In this document: piece after piece, positions 18,746 through 28,390 of the stretch
How positions within the stretch are numbered: position 1 is the first letter of the stretch
Layout: the number at the start of each line of letters is the position of its first letter
NCBI RefSeq assembly: GCF_008635795.1
Contig: NZ_VWRQ01000004.1
Span: forward strand, 1 to 64,000
DNA: 64,000 nt
Origin: Paenibacillus tepidiphilus
GTDB taxonomy: Bacteria; Bacillota; Bacilli; Paenibacillales; Paenibacillaceae
Reading direction: 5' to 3'
Program-made: the position numbers and the translations under genes
Notes under the pieces: model-generated
What the model saw: only the letters and a program-made list of their open reading frames with translations
Databases searched by the model: none
What the model was told of the DNA's origin: nothing

Positions 18746-21700
18746 ATGACAGCCAATACCACTGTGGATCTGATCCGCATAGTAGAATACGATCCATCCT
18801 ACGCCGGGGCGGTCGCAGAGATGTGGAACCGCAGCAGCGAGAGCTGGGGCGGCGGTACCGGACAACGAACGGAAGACAGCGTACGCCGGGAGATGGAGAC
18901 CACCTCCAATCTGCATGTGTTTCTCGCCGTCGCCGGGCAAGATGTGGTCGGCTTTTGCAGCTTTGCCCATTACCGCCAGGATGAAGGCGCGCTATATGTC
19001 CCGCTCTTGAATGTCCGGCCCGATTACCACGGCCACAAGGTAGGCCGCAACCTGATTCTGCATGCCGTCCGCACTACCGTTGAAGCAGGCTGGCCGCGGC
19101 TTGACCTGTTCACCTGGGCAGGCAATACCAAGGCGGTGCCCATGTATAAGAAGTGCGGATTCTTCTGGGAAAAGAATGACAGCTATGTTCATCTGATGAA
19201 CTTTATTCCTACCGTGCTGCAGACGGAAGCGCTGGCTCCTTATTTCACGGAGCTGGACTGGTATGCCGACAGCACACGCGAGGTGCCCATCCAGCCGGAT
19301 GGCCGCCGGGAGCGGGGCTTTGATTTCCTCGACTACACTTGGCGCAAGGGAGATTTGGCTGTACGGGCGGAGTTCGAGAAGAGCGGCCGCGGACTGACTG
19401 CGCTCGATACGCCGGATTTTGAAATCTCCACAGAGATTGACGAACATGATCTGGTGTTCGGCTCCAACTATGAGGTGCGCTATCGCATCAAGAACCGCTC
19501 TGCGGCAGAGCTGCCGATTGCGATCCAGGGGGAGAACGACAAGAATATCCGGTTTGAGCTGTCGGTTGCTTATACGCTGGCACCCGGAGAATCACTGCTT
19601 GTGGAGGGTTCGTTTGAACTTGATCCGGTAACCGAGGAGCCGAATGAGAAGAAGACCCATCCGGTGGTCAAGAGTAATTGGCTTATTGGCGGCAGGCAGG
19701 CGCAGTTCCGGATCGGGGTGGCTCCGAAATTCCCGCTTAAGATGACGATGGAACTGCCGGTAAGGGAGCAGTATCCGGGTATTCCGGCGGAACTGTACCT
19801 GAATGTGGAGAATAATTTCGCATGGGATGCGGAATTTACCTTTGAACTGCCGGAGGAAGAGTTCGTGCAGTGGGGAAGCCGGTCCGTAAGCTTTACGCTT
19901 CCGGCTCAGGGCAAAATGTCTCTTCCTGTTCCCTACACACTGCGGACCTTCGGCCTCTACTCCAGAGAGGTTACGGTGACAGCCGTTCCTTCCGGTCAGA
20001 AGCCGTTCACGTTCACCAGCAAGCTGTCGGTGCTGATGAAAGGCATGCTCGGCCGCTTCGGCGGGGAACACGGTGACCAATGGGTCGCCGTTAATGGCGC
20101 TTACTCGCTGCATATGAGCAAGCTCGATAACGGGATGTGGATCGAATATCCCGGCTCCGGCCATAGCTTCTGGTGGGCGTTTCCGCGGCTGGGCAAGCCG
20201 TTCGCCGAAGAATTCTCCAAGAAGCGGGCCAAGGAAGTGCGGATCTATACCGAAGGAGAGGACCAGCTGCTTACAGCCCTCTATGAATCAGAAGAATTCC
20301 CGGGACTTACACTCAAGTCCGTGGTTGCGCTCTCTGCAAATGGAATTGTCAGGTTCCATAATGAAGTTTGCAATACCGGCGCTGCGGCTACGCACGGGCA
20401 AGTGTATACGATGATGAACTTCGGCTTCTTCGGCAAAAGGCTGATCCTGCCCTACCAGGACCGTTTCGTGGACATGGAGGATGCCTATGCCGGCCATCCG
20501 GAATTCTGGGACAGCAGCCAGCTGACGGAGAACTGGCTGTTCACGAAGGAAGAGAACCATACCTGCGGAATTTGCTGGGACGCTTCACTGCAGCTGCGGC
20601 GGCCGGAATACACGTTTGGGCTGGAGCATCCGCTCGGGGTGATTCCTGCCGGAGAAACTGTGCGGACCACGCCCGTGGTGTTTGCACTGAACACCTTCCG
20701 AGCATGGCCTGATTTCCGCGCCTTCGCCCGGCAACGGCAGGAGAAGGTCATTCCGGTGCTGGACGATCACCTGGAATTAATGTTGGGGGGCGGCAATCTG
20801 TTCGCGCCTGGGGGATTGGTTGCAGAGCTGAAGGATCGGAAGGTGCCTTCGCTTGCGGGAAGAGTCGAGCTGTATGTGCAAAAGGGCGGCGGCCCGGAGC
20901 AGCTGGCTGCTGAGCTTGAGCTGACCCGGGAGCAGGATACGCACACGGCGGGATTTAAGCTTCCAGCCGAAGCTGCGGACCTGGCAGACGCCGCAGGTTC
21001 CGGCGGGAAGGTCCGGGCTGTCTATAGAGGAGAGGACCGGATTCAGGAACGCACTGGGCTGTGGTTCCCGCAATCTGCATCCGCCGTCGAATATCGGATG
21101 GAAGAAGGTCCTGCGGGCACCGTCTACACGGTTAGCAACGGAGTGCTATCCATTGCGGCTGCACCGGAATTCGGAGCGGCGCTATATTCCCTGAAGCATC
21201 AAGGGGAAGAATGGCTGGACAGCTCCTATCCGGAGCCGGCTCCGCGATCCTGGTGGAATCCCTGGCTTGGCGGACTCGGCGCGGGCATTCCCGGACTGGG
21301 CGGCTTCAGCCGGCAGCAGGAGCCAAGAAGCGCAGCCTGGGTGAAGAAGCCGGATGCCCTCGGCAATGTCTGGGAAGGTCTGCAGATTACGCTCGCGGTC
21401 GAGAATAATGAAGCGAACAAAGGGATTACCGTTCACCAGCACTATCTCATGCTGCCCGGCGTTCCGGTGCTCTGTGTGCTGCATTCGGTGAGCAATGGCA
21501 GCGGGAAGACGCTGCCTCATTATTCGCTGCTCTCGGACAGTTACTTCCGTCCATCGCCGGTCTTCTCCGAAGGCTGGATGGAGCTTCCGAAGGAAGGCAG
21601 CTATGTTCTTGGAACGGTTGAGGCGGAATTTGAGCCTGTAAGTATCCTGCGGACCGGAGCGGTATCGCGGAAGGATATGCTGCATATGGTGAACAGCTAT

Positions 21701-21928
21701 CCGAACCAGCACGCTTCCGTATATGTGAACAACCAAATATTCGAGCACAGCATCGATCACCGGCTTTCCATACGGGACGGAGAAACCGTCTGGACGCAGC
21801 CGTCCTTCCTGATCCTGGGAGAGAACCGGCTGAATTCGGAGGATGTACAGAGCCTCTTGAAGCTAAGCTTCGAACATAAGACTGACAATACTAACGACGA
21901 TAAGGAGCCCGGCCATGCCGATCATTGA
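18746..21928 (+). CDS. GNAT acetyltransferase fused to large beta-sandwich/mutarotase-like region
   Basis: A 1060-residue multidomain protein. Residues about 5-155 are a GNAT N-acetyltransferase (NVRPDYHGHKVGRNLI is the acetyl-CoA loop, and KAVPMYKKCGFFWEKN is motif B). Residues about 190-440 are CARDB/NEW3-like beta-sandwiches. Two later regions (about 440-690 and 760-1040) resemble galactose-mutarotase-like carbohydrate-binding folds. No signal peptide is seen. ATG 18746 has AAGGAG upstream; an in-frame ATG at 18716 has none. The stop overlaps the next gene by 14 bases, so they are coupled. It may bind and acetylate a glycan or amino sugar; this is inference. Confidence 0.82.
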   Translation: MTANTTVDLIRIVEYDPSYAGAVAEMWNRSSESWGGGTGQRTEDSVRREMETTSNLHVFLAVAGQDVVGFCSFAHYRQDEGALYVPLLNVRPDYHGHKVGRNLILHAVRTTVEAGWPRLDLFTWAGNTKAVPMYKKCGFFWEKNDSYVHLMNFIPTVLQTEALAPYFTELDWYADSTREVPIQPDGRRERGFDFLDYTWRKGDLAVRAEFEKSGRGLTALDTPDFEISTEIDEHDLVFGSNYEVRYRIKNRSAAELPIAIQGENDKNIRFELSVAYTLAPGESLLVEGSFELDPVTEEPNEKKTHPVVKSNWLIGGRQAQFRIGVAPKFPLKMTMELPVREQYPGIPAELYLNVENNFAWDAEFTFELPEEEFVQWGSRSVSFTLPAQGKMSLPVPYTLRTFGLYSREVTVTAVPSGQKPFTFTSKLSVLMKGMLGRFGGEHGDQWVAVNGAYSLHMSKLDNGMWIEYPGSGHSFWWAFPRLGKPFAEEFSKKRAKEVRIYTEGEDQLLTALYESEEFPGLTLKSVVALSANGIVRFHNEVCNTGAAATHGQVYTMMNFGFFGKRLILPYQDRFVDMEDAYAGHPEFWDSSQLTENWLFTKEENHTCGICWDASLQLRRPEYTFGLEHPLGVIPAGETVRTTPVVFALNTFRAWPDFRAFARQRQEKVIPVLDDHLELMLGGGNLFAPGGLVAELKDRKVPSLAGRVELYVQKGGGPEQLAAELELTREQDTHTAGFKLPAEAADLADAAGSGGKVRAVYRGEDRIQERTGLWFPQSASAVEYRMEEGPAGTVYTVSNGVLSIAAAPEFGAALYSLKHQGEEWLDSSYPEPAPRSWWNPWLGGLGAGIPGLGGFSRQQEPRSAAWVKKPDALGNVWEGLQITLAVENNEANKGITVHQHYLMLPGVPVLCVLHSVSNGSGKTLPHYSLLSDSYFRPSPVFSEGWMELPKEGSYVLGTVEAEFEPVSILRTGAVSRKDMLHMVNSYPNQHASVYVNNQIFEHSIDHRLSIRDGETVWTQPSFLILGENRLNSEDVQSLLKLSFEHKTDNTNDDKEPGHADH

Positions 21929-22790
21929 TATTCACATTCATCTGTCAGACATCGACAGCTTCCACAAGACTGCTGCAGAGCTGTCCAAGGTTGATTACAG
22001 TGCAGCCGGCCTTCAGGTCGAATTTGCCCGGAATGATGTAGTCCTCGGAATCGGTATGGGGGTGACGGAGCAGACGAAGGGGGCTTTCCCCGACTCTGCT
22101 TCCCCCAATCCGATGGGACTCGACCTTGAAGAGACCGTTCCGCCGTTTCTCATGGAATGCGTCGGCATCAATCCGAACCAGCTCTCAGGAATTGGGGCCA
22201 CGGCTGAGCTGGACCGGATTGAAGCACGGCTGCAGGCGCCGGAGGTGGCGGGCATCAAGCTGTATGCCGGGTATTATCACCATTTCGTGTACGATGCGAT
22301 TTACGGGCCCGTGTATGAGCTGGCCGCCAAATACGGCGTGCCGGTAGTCATTCATACAGGCGATACGTATTCCATGAACGGCTTGCTGAAGTATTCGCAT
22401 CCGCTGACCGTGGATGAGCTGGCATATCAGCAGCGCGGCGTGAACTTCATGATTTGCCATCTGGGCGATCCGTGGGTGATGGATGCGGCCGAAGTGGTGG
22501 CCAAGAATCCGAATGTGTACGCTGATCTCTCCGGCCTTGTGGTCGGCGACCGGCCGCATTTCGAACGGTTCATGAATGAGCCGCTGTTCATGGACCATTT
22601 CCGCCGGGCGCTGGTATACTCCGACCACTATGAGAAAATGCTGTTCGGCACCGACTGGCCGCTTGCGCCGATCGACCTGTACGCCGAGTTCGTCCGCCGG
22701 CTCGTCCCTGAGCAGCATCATGAGAAGGTATTCTACGAGAATGCCTTCGGGCTGTTCCCGCGCATCCGGGAGCGGATCGCAGCACTGTAA
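21915..22790 (+). CDS. Amidohydrolase-family metal hydrolase (Amidohydro_2 type)
   Basis: A 291-residue TIM-barrel hydrolase. The N-terminal metal pair is IDIHIHL. Later ligands are VIHTGDTY (His), MICHLGDPW (His) and the C-terminal FGTDWPLAP (Asp). The pattern fits the Amidohydro_2/ACMSD-like group, which cleaves C-N or C-C bonds; the substrate is not predictable. The start overlaps the GNAT fusion by 14 bases, with AAGGAG 7 bases upstream, which implies translational coupling and a shared pathway. A terminator follows. Confidence 0.88.
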   Translation: MPIIDIHIHLSDIDSFHKTAAELSKVDYSAAGLQVEFARNDVVLGIGMGVTEQTKGAFPDSASPNPMGLDLEETVPPFLMECVGINPNQLSGIGATAELDRIEARLQAPEVAGIKLYAGYYHHFVYDAIYGPVYELAAKYGVPVVIHTGDTYSMNGLLKYSHPLTVDELAYQQRGVNFMICHLGDPWVMDAAEVVAKNPNVYADLSGLVVGDRPHFERFMNEPLFMDHFRRALVYSDHYEKMLFGTDWPLAPIDLYAEFVRRLVPEQHHEKVFYENAFGLFPRIRERIAAL

Positions 22791-22837
22791 GCTGGAGACA
22801 GGCGAGTGATTGCGCCTGGCGATTTAAGCCTGAACAG

Positions 22838-22873
22838 ACAAGCCATTCCCGCCGGAAGCAGGGGATGGCTTGT
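22838..22873 (+). terminator. Terminator of the GNAT-amidohydrolase operon
   Basis: ACAAGCCATTCCC pairs with GGGGATGGCTTGT across a 10-base loop, followed by TGTTTGC. It starts 48 bp after the stop. Confidence 0.75.
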
Positions 22874-23750
22874 TGTTTGCTGTGGGGTGCTAGCTATGGC
22901 TTTGCTCCACCATAGAGCGGTGGGCACCTTAACTGCATCCCAACTGTAGCTAGGCAATATCTAACTCGCGAGAAAGGGTTGGAGATTACGCCGTTCAACC
23001 TTACACTTCACCAATTAAAGCATCGTACCCGCATTGCATCGGGAACATAGTGAAATTTCACGGACGCAGGAACTTCTTGTCCCACATACCTTCAGCTCAT
23101 TCTGCCAGGCGATAGCGATAGGATTCACCATCACCATTGTCTGCGGCCGATCATTCCTACATGTAGTCGAAAAACCGACCACAATGTGCACCAGCGAAGG
23201 CAAAAATGCCAAATGTAGTCGAAAAACTGACCACAATGTGCACCAGCGAAGGCAAAAATGCCAAATGTAGTCGAAAAACTGACCACAATGTGCACCAGCG
23301 AAGGTAAAAATGCCCAATGTAGTCGATAAACCGACTACAATGTGCACCACCGAAGGTAAACGCGCCAAATGTAGTTGAAAAATCGACCACACCGCACAAA
23401 CTATGCCACACCTAACGATAGCAGGACAGTATCTTAAAGTTCTCAGATTTGCTTTTTAAATGTTATTGGTTAGTGCTACTTAATCGTAGAGTTTGTGATG
23501 ACTGGAGCAGATAGTTCGTCAAAATAACAAAATGGAGAAGCGCCAGGTGATGACAGAATCCAGTTAGAGTTGAGAAGTGCAACAGGAAGAGCTGACCGGG
23601 GGCGCCACACGTGGAGTTTTAAATTTGTCCTGGTCAAAATTTTAGCTTATGTCACTTCTTCTGTATTACTTTCTGAAACTTGTGGAGTTGTGAAGCATTA
23701 ACCTTTATAATATGACAAGGATAATGAATAAAGGAGAAGTTGTTAAATCC
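22874..23750. other. Long intergenic region with 52-bp array
   Basis: About 880 bases with no supported gene. The middle is a tandem array at 23161-23400. A good -10 box (TATAAT, 23706-23711) near the end probably drives the ABC-F gene. The short reading frames here come from the repeats themselves. Confidence 0.6.
23161..23400 (+). repeat. Tandem array, 52-bp period, 4.6 units
   Basis: Units begin with ATGTAGTCG or ATGTAGTTG at 23161, 23213, 23265, 23317 and 23369, exactly 52 bp apart. Each has a small stem GTCG-N6-CGAC (kept by G-U pairs where bases differ) and, except in the last partial unit, a second stem (GGCA-N4-TGCC, weakening to GGT/GCC). There are no unique spacers. It is homologous, in reverse orientation, to the array at 34.5 kb: both contain CGAAAAACCGA followed by ACAAT-TGC. 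Confidence 0.92.
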
Positions 23751-25307
23751 ATGAGTATACTAAATGTTGAACGTTTGAGCCACGGTTTTGGCGACCGTGC
23801 GATATTTACGGATGTATCCTTCCGCCTGCTGAAGGGCGAGCATATCGGCCTGATCGGCGCGAACGGCGAAGGTAAATCTACTTTCATGAACATCATCACA
23901 GGCAAGCTGCAGCCGGACGAAGGCAAGGTGGAGTGGTCGAAGCGCGTACGTACCGGTTATCTGGACCAGCATGCGGCGCTGACCCAGGGCCAATCGATCC
24001 GTGATGTGCTGCGCGGCGCGTTCCAGTATCTGTTCGATATGGAACAGGAAATGAACGACATGTACGGACGGATGGGAGACGTGACTCCCGAGGAGCTGGA
24101 GCAGCTGCTGGAGGATGTCGGCACGATTCAGGATACACTGACCAGTCAGGATTTCTATATGATCGATGCCAAAATCGACGAAACCGCCCGCGGACTGGGC
24201 CTGACGGATATCGGTCTGGATAAGGATGTCCATGATCTCAGCGGCGGGCAGCGGACCAAGGTGCTGCTGGCCAAGCTCTTGCTGGAGAAGCCGGACATTC
24301 TGCTCCTTGACGAGCCTACGAACTATCTGGACGAGCAGCATATCGTCTGGCTGAAGCGCTATTTACAGGAATACGAGAATGCATTTATTCTGATCTCGCA
24401 TGACATTCCGTTCCTGAACAGCGTCATTAACCTGATCTACCATATGGAGAATCAGGCGCTGACCCGCTATGTTGGCGATTATGACTACTTCCAGCAGGTA
24501 TATGAGGCGAAGAAGCAGCAGCTGGAATCCGCCTACAAGCGCCAGCAGCAGGAAATCGCTGATCTGAAGGATTTTGTTGCACGGAACAAGGCCAGTGTAG
24601 CTACACGTAATATGGCGATGTCCCGCCAGAAGAAGCTGGATAAGATGGATGTGATCGAGCTCGCCAAGGAGAAGCCGAAGCCGCAGTTCAACTTCAAGGA
24701 TGCACGCACCTCCGGCAAGCTGATTTTCGAGACCAAGGATCTTGTCATTGGCTATGATTCTCCGTTGTCGCGTCCGCTGAACCTCCGTATGGAGCGCGGG
24801 CAGAAGATTGCTCTGGTCGGCGCGAACGGCATCGGGAAGACGACGCTGCTGCGCAGTATTCTGGGCCAGATCCCGGCGATCTCCGGCGACGTCAGACTCG
24901 GTGACCTGCTGGAAATCGGTTACTTCGAGCAAGAGATGAAGGAAGCGAACTACAACACCTGCATCGAAGAGATCTGGAACGAGTTCCCGTCGTACAGCCA
25001 ATTCGAAATCCGCGCGGCACTGGCCAAATGCGGTCTGACGACAAAGCATATTGAGAGCAAGATTGCGGTCCTGAGCGGCGGCGAGAAGGCCAAGGTCCGT
25101 CTCTGCAAGCTGATCAACCGCGAGACCAATCTGCTTGTACTCGACGAACCTACGAATCACTTGGACGTTGATGCGAAGGAAGAGCTGGCTCGTGCGCTGA
25201 AGGCGTACAAGGGCAGCATTCTGCTGATCTCCCACGAACCGGAATTCTACCGTGAAGTTGTGACGGAAGTATGGAACTGCGAAGAGTGGACAACGAAGGT
25301 ATTCTAA
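23751..25307 (+). CDS. ABC-F family ATPase
   Basis: A 518-residue soluble protein with two ABC domains and no membrane segments, hence ABC-F (ribosome-associated translation factors or antibiotic-resistance proteins). Domain 1 has Walker A GANGEGKST, signature LSGGQRTK and DEPTNYLD. Domain 2 has GANGIGKTT, LSGGEKAK and DEPTNHLD. The charged interdomain linker (about 240-310, with KKQQLESAYKRQQQE) is the P-site tRNA interaction motif. The N-terminus resembles the Bacillus YfmM group. ATG 23751 matches the family start; AAAGGAG lies about 15 bases upstream, which is rather far. It is single-gene, with a terminator downstream. Confidence 0.92.
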   Translation: MSILNVERLSHGFGDRAIFTDVSFRLLKGEHIGLIGANGEGKSTFMNIITGKLQPDEGKVEWSKRVRTGYLDQHAALTQGQSIRDVLRGAFQYLFDMEQEMNDMYGRMGDVTPEELEQLLEDVGTIQDTLTSQDFYMIDAKIDETARGLGLTDIGLDKDVHDLSGGQRTKVLLAKLLLEKPDILLLDEPTNYLDEQHIVWLKRYLQEYENAFILISHDIPFLNSVINLIYHMENQALTRYVGDYDYFQQVYEAKKQQLESAYKRQQQEIADLKDFVARNKASVATRNMAMSRQKKLDKMDVIELAKEKPKPQFNFKDARTSGKLIFETKDLVIGYDSPLSRPLNLRMERGQKIALVGANGIGKTTLLRSILGQIPAISGDVRLGDLLEIGYFEQEMKEANYNTCIEEIWNEFPSYSQFEIRAALAKCGLTTKHIESKIAVLSGGEKAKVRLCKLINRETNLLVLDEPTNHLDVDAKEELARALKAYKGSILLISHEPEFYREVVTEVWNCEEWTTKVF

Positions 25308-25424
25308 TCATCTGAAGGCTCGAAATTGCAGGGAGCAAATTAAGATTGATGCACGTTGTTATGTGGCGCCTTTTATTGACATGAAGCGTTTTTCATTACA
25401 AGGTTGCTCTTTTTGTATTTAAGG

Positions 25425-25466
25425 CAAAGAGGTTGTCAAGTGACTGCTCACTTAGCAACCTCTTTG
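25425..25466. terminator. Hairpin terminator after the ABC-F gene
   Basis: CAAAGAGGTTG and its complement enclose a nested AAGTGA/TCACTT stem, between the convergent ABC-F gene and the next minus-strand gene. Confidence 0.7.
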
Positions 25467-25533
25467 TTGAATTAATACAAATGATAATGAACACGTTCCG
25501 TCTGTTCTACAGTTTGTATTATAATTACACAAA

Positions 25534-26130
25534 TCACTTGAAAAATATAAAATTTGGATATTTATTGGAGTATAAGCTTACATTGTCGATATTGAGTTGT
25601 CCTGCTTTTTCTAGTAACCAATCCTGCTCCAAAGTGTTGAGTGATTTATTACCTTCTAAAATTCTAATAACTTTGTCTAATATGATCCTGTCAGTAATTA
25701 TCTTGCCGTTATTGTTGAATTCTACTGCATTTGGATCAAAATCCGATAAAGTTAGATCGGGTACACCTACCTCTTTATAAATAAAATTAATATTAATTCC
25801 CTCAATTCTCTTGCAGATATACTGCTCAGGCTCTATTCCGGACAAGGCATAGAACGTCATTACAGACGTGCGGCCTTGAACTATTGCCCCTAACTTTTCC
25901 CCTAATTGTCGAGCCCTGTAAGAGTCAACACTAATGTATTTCTTCTCGTGATACATTAGAGTCTGCTCCTGATCCTTCCACTCGAAATTCCCCCAAGATT
26001 TGTTATCCAAAAATAAGTTGGTGTAGTTTAGTAATATCAAGAACGAGGATAAAAATATTAATGATACGGCACTGAATAGTATTACAAACTTACGTTTATT
26101 TGTTCCTATCCTTATCATCAGTATCACCAT
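25534..26130 (-). CDS. Membrane-anchored protein of unknown function
   Basis: A 198-residue protein with an uncleaved N-terminal hydrophobic helix (FVILFSAVSLIFLSSFLILL) and an extracellular, mixed-charge domain. I do not recognise the family. The gene is clearly more AT-rich than its neighbours, which suggests recent acquisition. The start is uncertain between ATG 26130 and the in-frame ATG 26118; AAGGT upstream suits the second better. It stands alone between the ABC-F terminator and an unrelated ABC pair. Confidence 0.62.
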   Translation of the reverse strand: MVILMIRIGTNKRKFVILFSAVSLIFLSSFLILLNYTNLFLDNKSWGNFEWKDQEQTLMYHEKKYISVDSYRARQLGEKLGAIVQGRTSVMTFYALSGIEPEQYICKRIEGININFIYKEVGVPDLTLSDFDPNAVEFNNNGKIITDRIILDKVIRILEGNKSLNTLEQDWLLEKAGQLNIDNVSLYSNKYPNFIFFK

Positions 26131-26247
26131 ACCTTGAAATGAATGACATTCAAGTTTCTCGGGTTTGTCTTGGGTAAGAGCAGGAATGACGTAAATATTA
26201 TAAAAAAAGTTTGGCGCTCAACCTGAGCACCATACCGCAGCAAGCGC

Positions 26248-26976
26248 CTATTGTTTATAAGACAAAACCACAACCTCATTGGTTAACTTACTCTTCCATG
26301 AATAGCGTAACAGGGCGCATACCCAAGCCAGCACCAGCAAGGTTGCCCCAATAATCCAGACAATAGAGCTCCCCCCGGGAGTGAAGCCCAGCTTACGGGA
26401 GAAAGCACCGGGAAGTGTAGCCGTGAAAGTAAACACAACCGCACTGACGGACAAATAGGTGCGGATCCGTTCGGGTGATTTGGACAGCATGGACAATTCA
26501 GTCAGCATATTCGTTGCAGCATACGTGAATATGATAAATGCCGCCGCAAACCACAGAAACGGGATACTCAAATATAGCTCTAACAGGACCTTCTGATTTG
26601 CACAAATCGCATAACCAATTGCCAGAAGATTAAAGACTAGGACCGGACCCATACACAGCAGATAGGCAGAGGTGCTGAAAGTTCGGGTCAGCCTGGCAAG
26701 CTCAAGCTTGTTGGCGAGATAGTACTCGCAGCGGCCCGAGGTTTTCTCCGCAATGACAATCAGGCTGACGGTTAACATATTCAGAAAGAAGAAGACAGCG
26801 AGGTTCAGAATCAGAACAATGTAAACAGCAACATATCCGGCAGAGCCGGTATTGTTGTGGGCAATTTGAATAATGGAGTTCAATGGAACGAGCAGCGTAA
26901 TGGCAACCAGGGACAGATAGGAGGGGTTCCTTAGGACATCTCTGCAATTCAGTTTGTGGATGGAGTGAATACCCAT
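26248..26976 (-). CDS. ABC transporter membrane subunit
   Basis: A 242-residue protein with about six hydrophobic segments and no ATPase motifs. Its ATG shares one base with the stop of the upstream ATPase gene (TAATG), so it is the cognate permease. The conserved-looking stretch after the second helix, EKTSGRCEYYLANKLEL, resembles the coupling region of ABC-2-like exporters. The substrate is unknown. A rather small two-gene ABC module like this often serves peptide or bacteriocin self-immunity; that is inference. Confidence 0.75.
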   Translation of the reverse strand: MGIHSIHKLNCRDVLRNPSYLSLVAITLLVPLNSIIQIAHNNTGSAGYVAVYIVLILNLAVFFFLNMLTVSLIVIAEKTSGRCEYYLANKLELARLTRTFSTSAYLLCMGPVLVFNLLAIGYAICANQKVLLELYLSIPFLWFAAAFIIFTYAATNMLTELSMLSKSPERIRTYLSVSAVVFTFTATLPGAFSRKLGFTPGGSSIVWIIGATLLVLAWVCALLRYSWKSKLTNEVVVLSYKQ

Positions 26977-27695
26977 TACCTTGAGCCCTCCAATACCTCG
27001 AAGAATCTTGCTTCTAAATCTCCGGTAAAATCCTTAAGGTTAATCGTCTCCGCGACCGCTCCGTTAATCAGAATGGTGGACCAGTCGCTGATTTTCTGTA
27101 CTTCCGCCAGATCATGCGAGGTAATGATCACCGTCTTTCCTTCCTCCTTAAGAAGCTCCAGCATGCCGCGCATGGCTCTTCTCGCTTCGGGATCAACGCC
27201 GGAGGTTAATTCGTCCAGCATCAGGATCGGCGTATCTTTAAGTAAAGTAATGAGCAGCGACAGCTTCCGCCTCATTCCCTTGGAGTAGGTGGCGACCTTT
27301 TGGTTTAGTGCGGTGTCCAGCTGCAGTAATCCGGCGTACTTCAGTGTAACTGCCGGGACTTGCGCCTGATCTATCTCAAGGTAACTGGCGAAATCCCGCA
27401 GGTTCTCCCTCCCGGTCTTGGCCTCGAATAAATAATCATGCTCAAGGAGCACAGACACCTCACGCGCATCTCCGGTGAAATGAATCCTGCCTGCATCCAG
27501 GGTAAGCAGACCCGTTATTAAGCGCAGCAATGTGGTTTTGCCGGCACAGTTCGGACCGACAATGGCATAAATACTGTTGTAAGGCACATGGAATGAAACA
27601 TTTCGTATAATTTCAGCACCATTCAGACTCTTGTTTGCCCCTGACAAGACAATGGCGTTACTGTCAGCGTCTGAGGCTCTTTTATTGTATCCCAT
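26976..27695 (-). CDS. ABC transporter ATP-binding protein
   Basis: A 239-residue ATPase with Walker A GPNCAGKTT (Cys in place of the usual Gly), signature YSKGMRRKLSL, and Walker B MLDELTSGVD (Leu where Pro is usual in DEP). The TSHDLAE switch histidine is present. The two small departures from consensus leave the catalytic Glu and Lys intact, so it should be active. GGGAG precedes the ATG by about 10 bases. It is coupled to the permease gene downstream. Confidence 0.88.
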   Translation of the reverse strand: MGYNKRASDADSNAIVLSGANKSLNGAEIIRNVSFHVPYNSIYAIVGPNCAGKTTLLRLITGLLTLDAGRIHFTGDAREVSVLLEHDYLFEAKTGRENLRDFASYLEIDQAQVPAVTLKYAGLLQLDTALNQKVATYSKGMRRKLSLLITLLKDTPILMLDELTSGVDPEARRAMRGMLELLKEEGKTVIITSHDLAEVQKISDWSTILINGAVAETINLKDFTGDLEARFFEVLEGSR

Positions 27696-27868
27696 TTATA
27701 CGCCGCTCCCGTTCCCCAAGATAGATTAGCTTCTCCTGCCCTCAAAAATAATATAAACTATGTACTATCAAAGCGTAATATTATTCCAGTTATACATGAT
27801 AGTAGCTTCCACAACATAGCGGGGGGTGGATGAGAAGCGAGAAGTATGAGGAAGAAAGGGGCAAGCTG

Positions 27869-28360
27869 ATGAAGCAATTAATAATCATTAACGGCCCGCC
27901 GGGCGTCGGCAAAACCACGGTCAGCAAAGAGCTGTACCAATCCCTCAATCAAGCGGTCTGGCTGGACGGGGACTGGTGCTGGATGATGCATCCGTGGGAG
28001 TTCTCGGCTGAGAACATCCGGATGGTGGAGACTAACATTACCTTTTTGCTGCGCAGTTATTTAAGCAATTCCGGATTTCAATATATTGTGTTCAACTGGG
28101 TGCTGCACCGGGAAGAGATCATCCACAGCATACTGGCCGGACTTCAGGATTATGAATTCGATAAGGCCCTCATTACACTGACCTGCTCGGAGGAAGCTTT
28201 GCGGGAGCGGATGCTTCAGGATAACCGGCCCCCTGAACAAATCACCGCGAGCTGCGGCAGGCTGAAGCTGTATGCGGATATGGATACATACAAGATCGAT
28301 ACAACCGGAAGCACAGCGCTGGAAACGGTGACGAAGATTAAAGAGCGACTGAAACTGTAA
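27869..28360 (+). CDS. P-loop kinase-like protein
   Basis: A 163-residue P-loop protein: Walker A GPPGVGKTT at about residues 9-17, then VWLDGDWCWMMHPWEF, an acceptor-type Asp region, and a lid-like NRPPEQITAS segment. It resembles small nucleoside/antibiotic kinase-like AAA_33 proteins (such as chloramphenicol phosphotransferase relatives); the substrate is unknown. ATG 27869 has AAAGGGGC upstream; a longer frame opens at 27830 without a ribosome site. The gene runs divergently from the ABC pair and is followed at 30 bp by two membrane-protein genes. Confidence 0.78.
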   Translation: MKQLIIINGPPGVGKTTVSKELYQSLNQAVWLDGDWCWMMHPWEFSAENIRMVETNITFLLRSYLSNSGFQYIVFNWVLHREEIIHSILAGLQDYEFDKALITLTCSEEALRERMLQDNRPPEQITASCGRLKLYADMDTYKIDTTGSTALETVTKIKERLKL

Positions 28361-28390
28361 GTTATTTATCCGGAAAAGAGCTGATACCTC

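Noticed and set aside
23161..23400. Possible CRISPR array
   Set aside because: The period is constant but the whole 52 bp is repeated; there are no unique spacers and no cas genes nearby.
24363..25235. 290-codon minus-strand frame
   Set aside because: Antisense shadow of the ABC-F gene; no protein-like pattern and no ribosome site.
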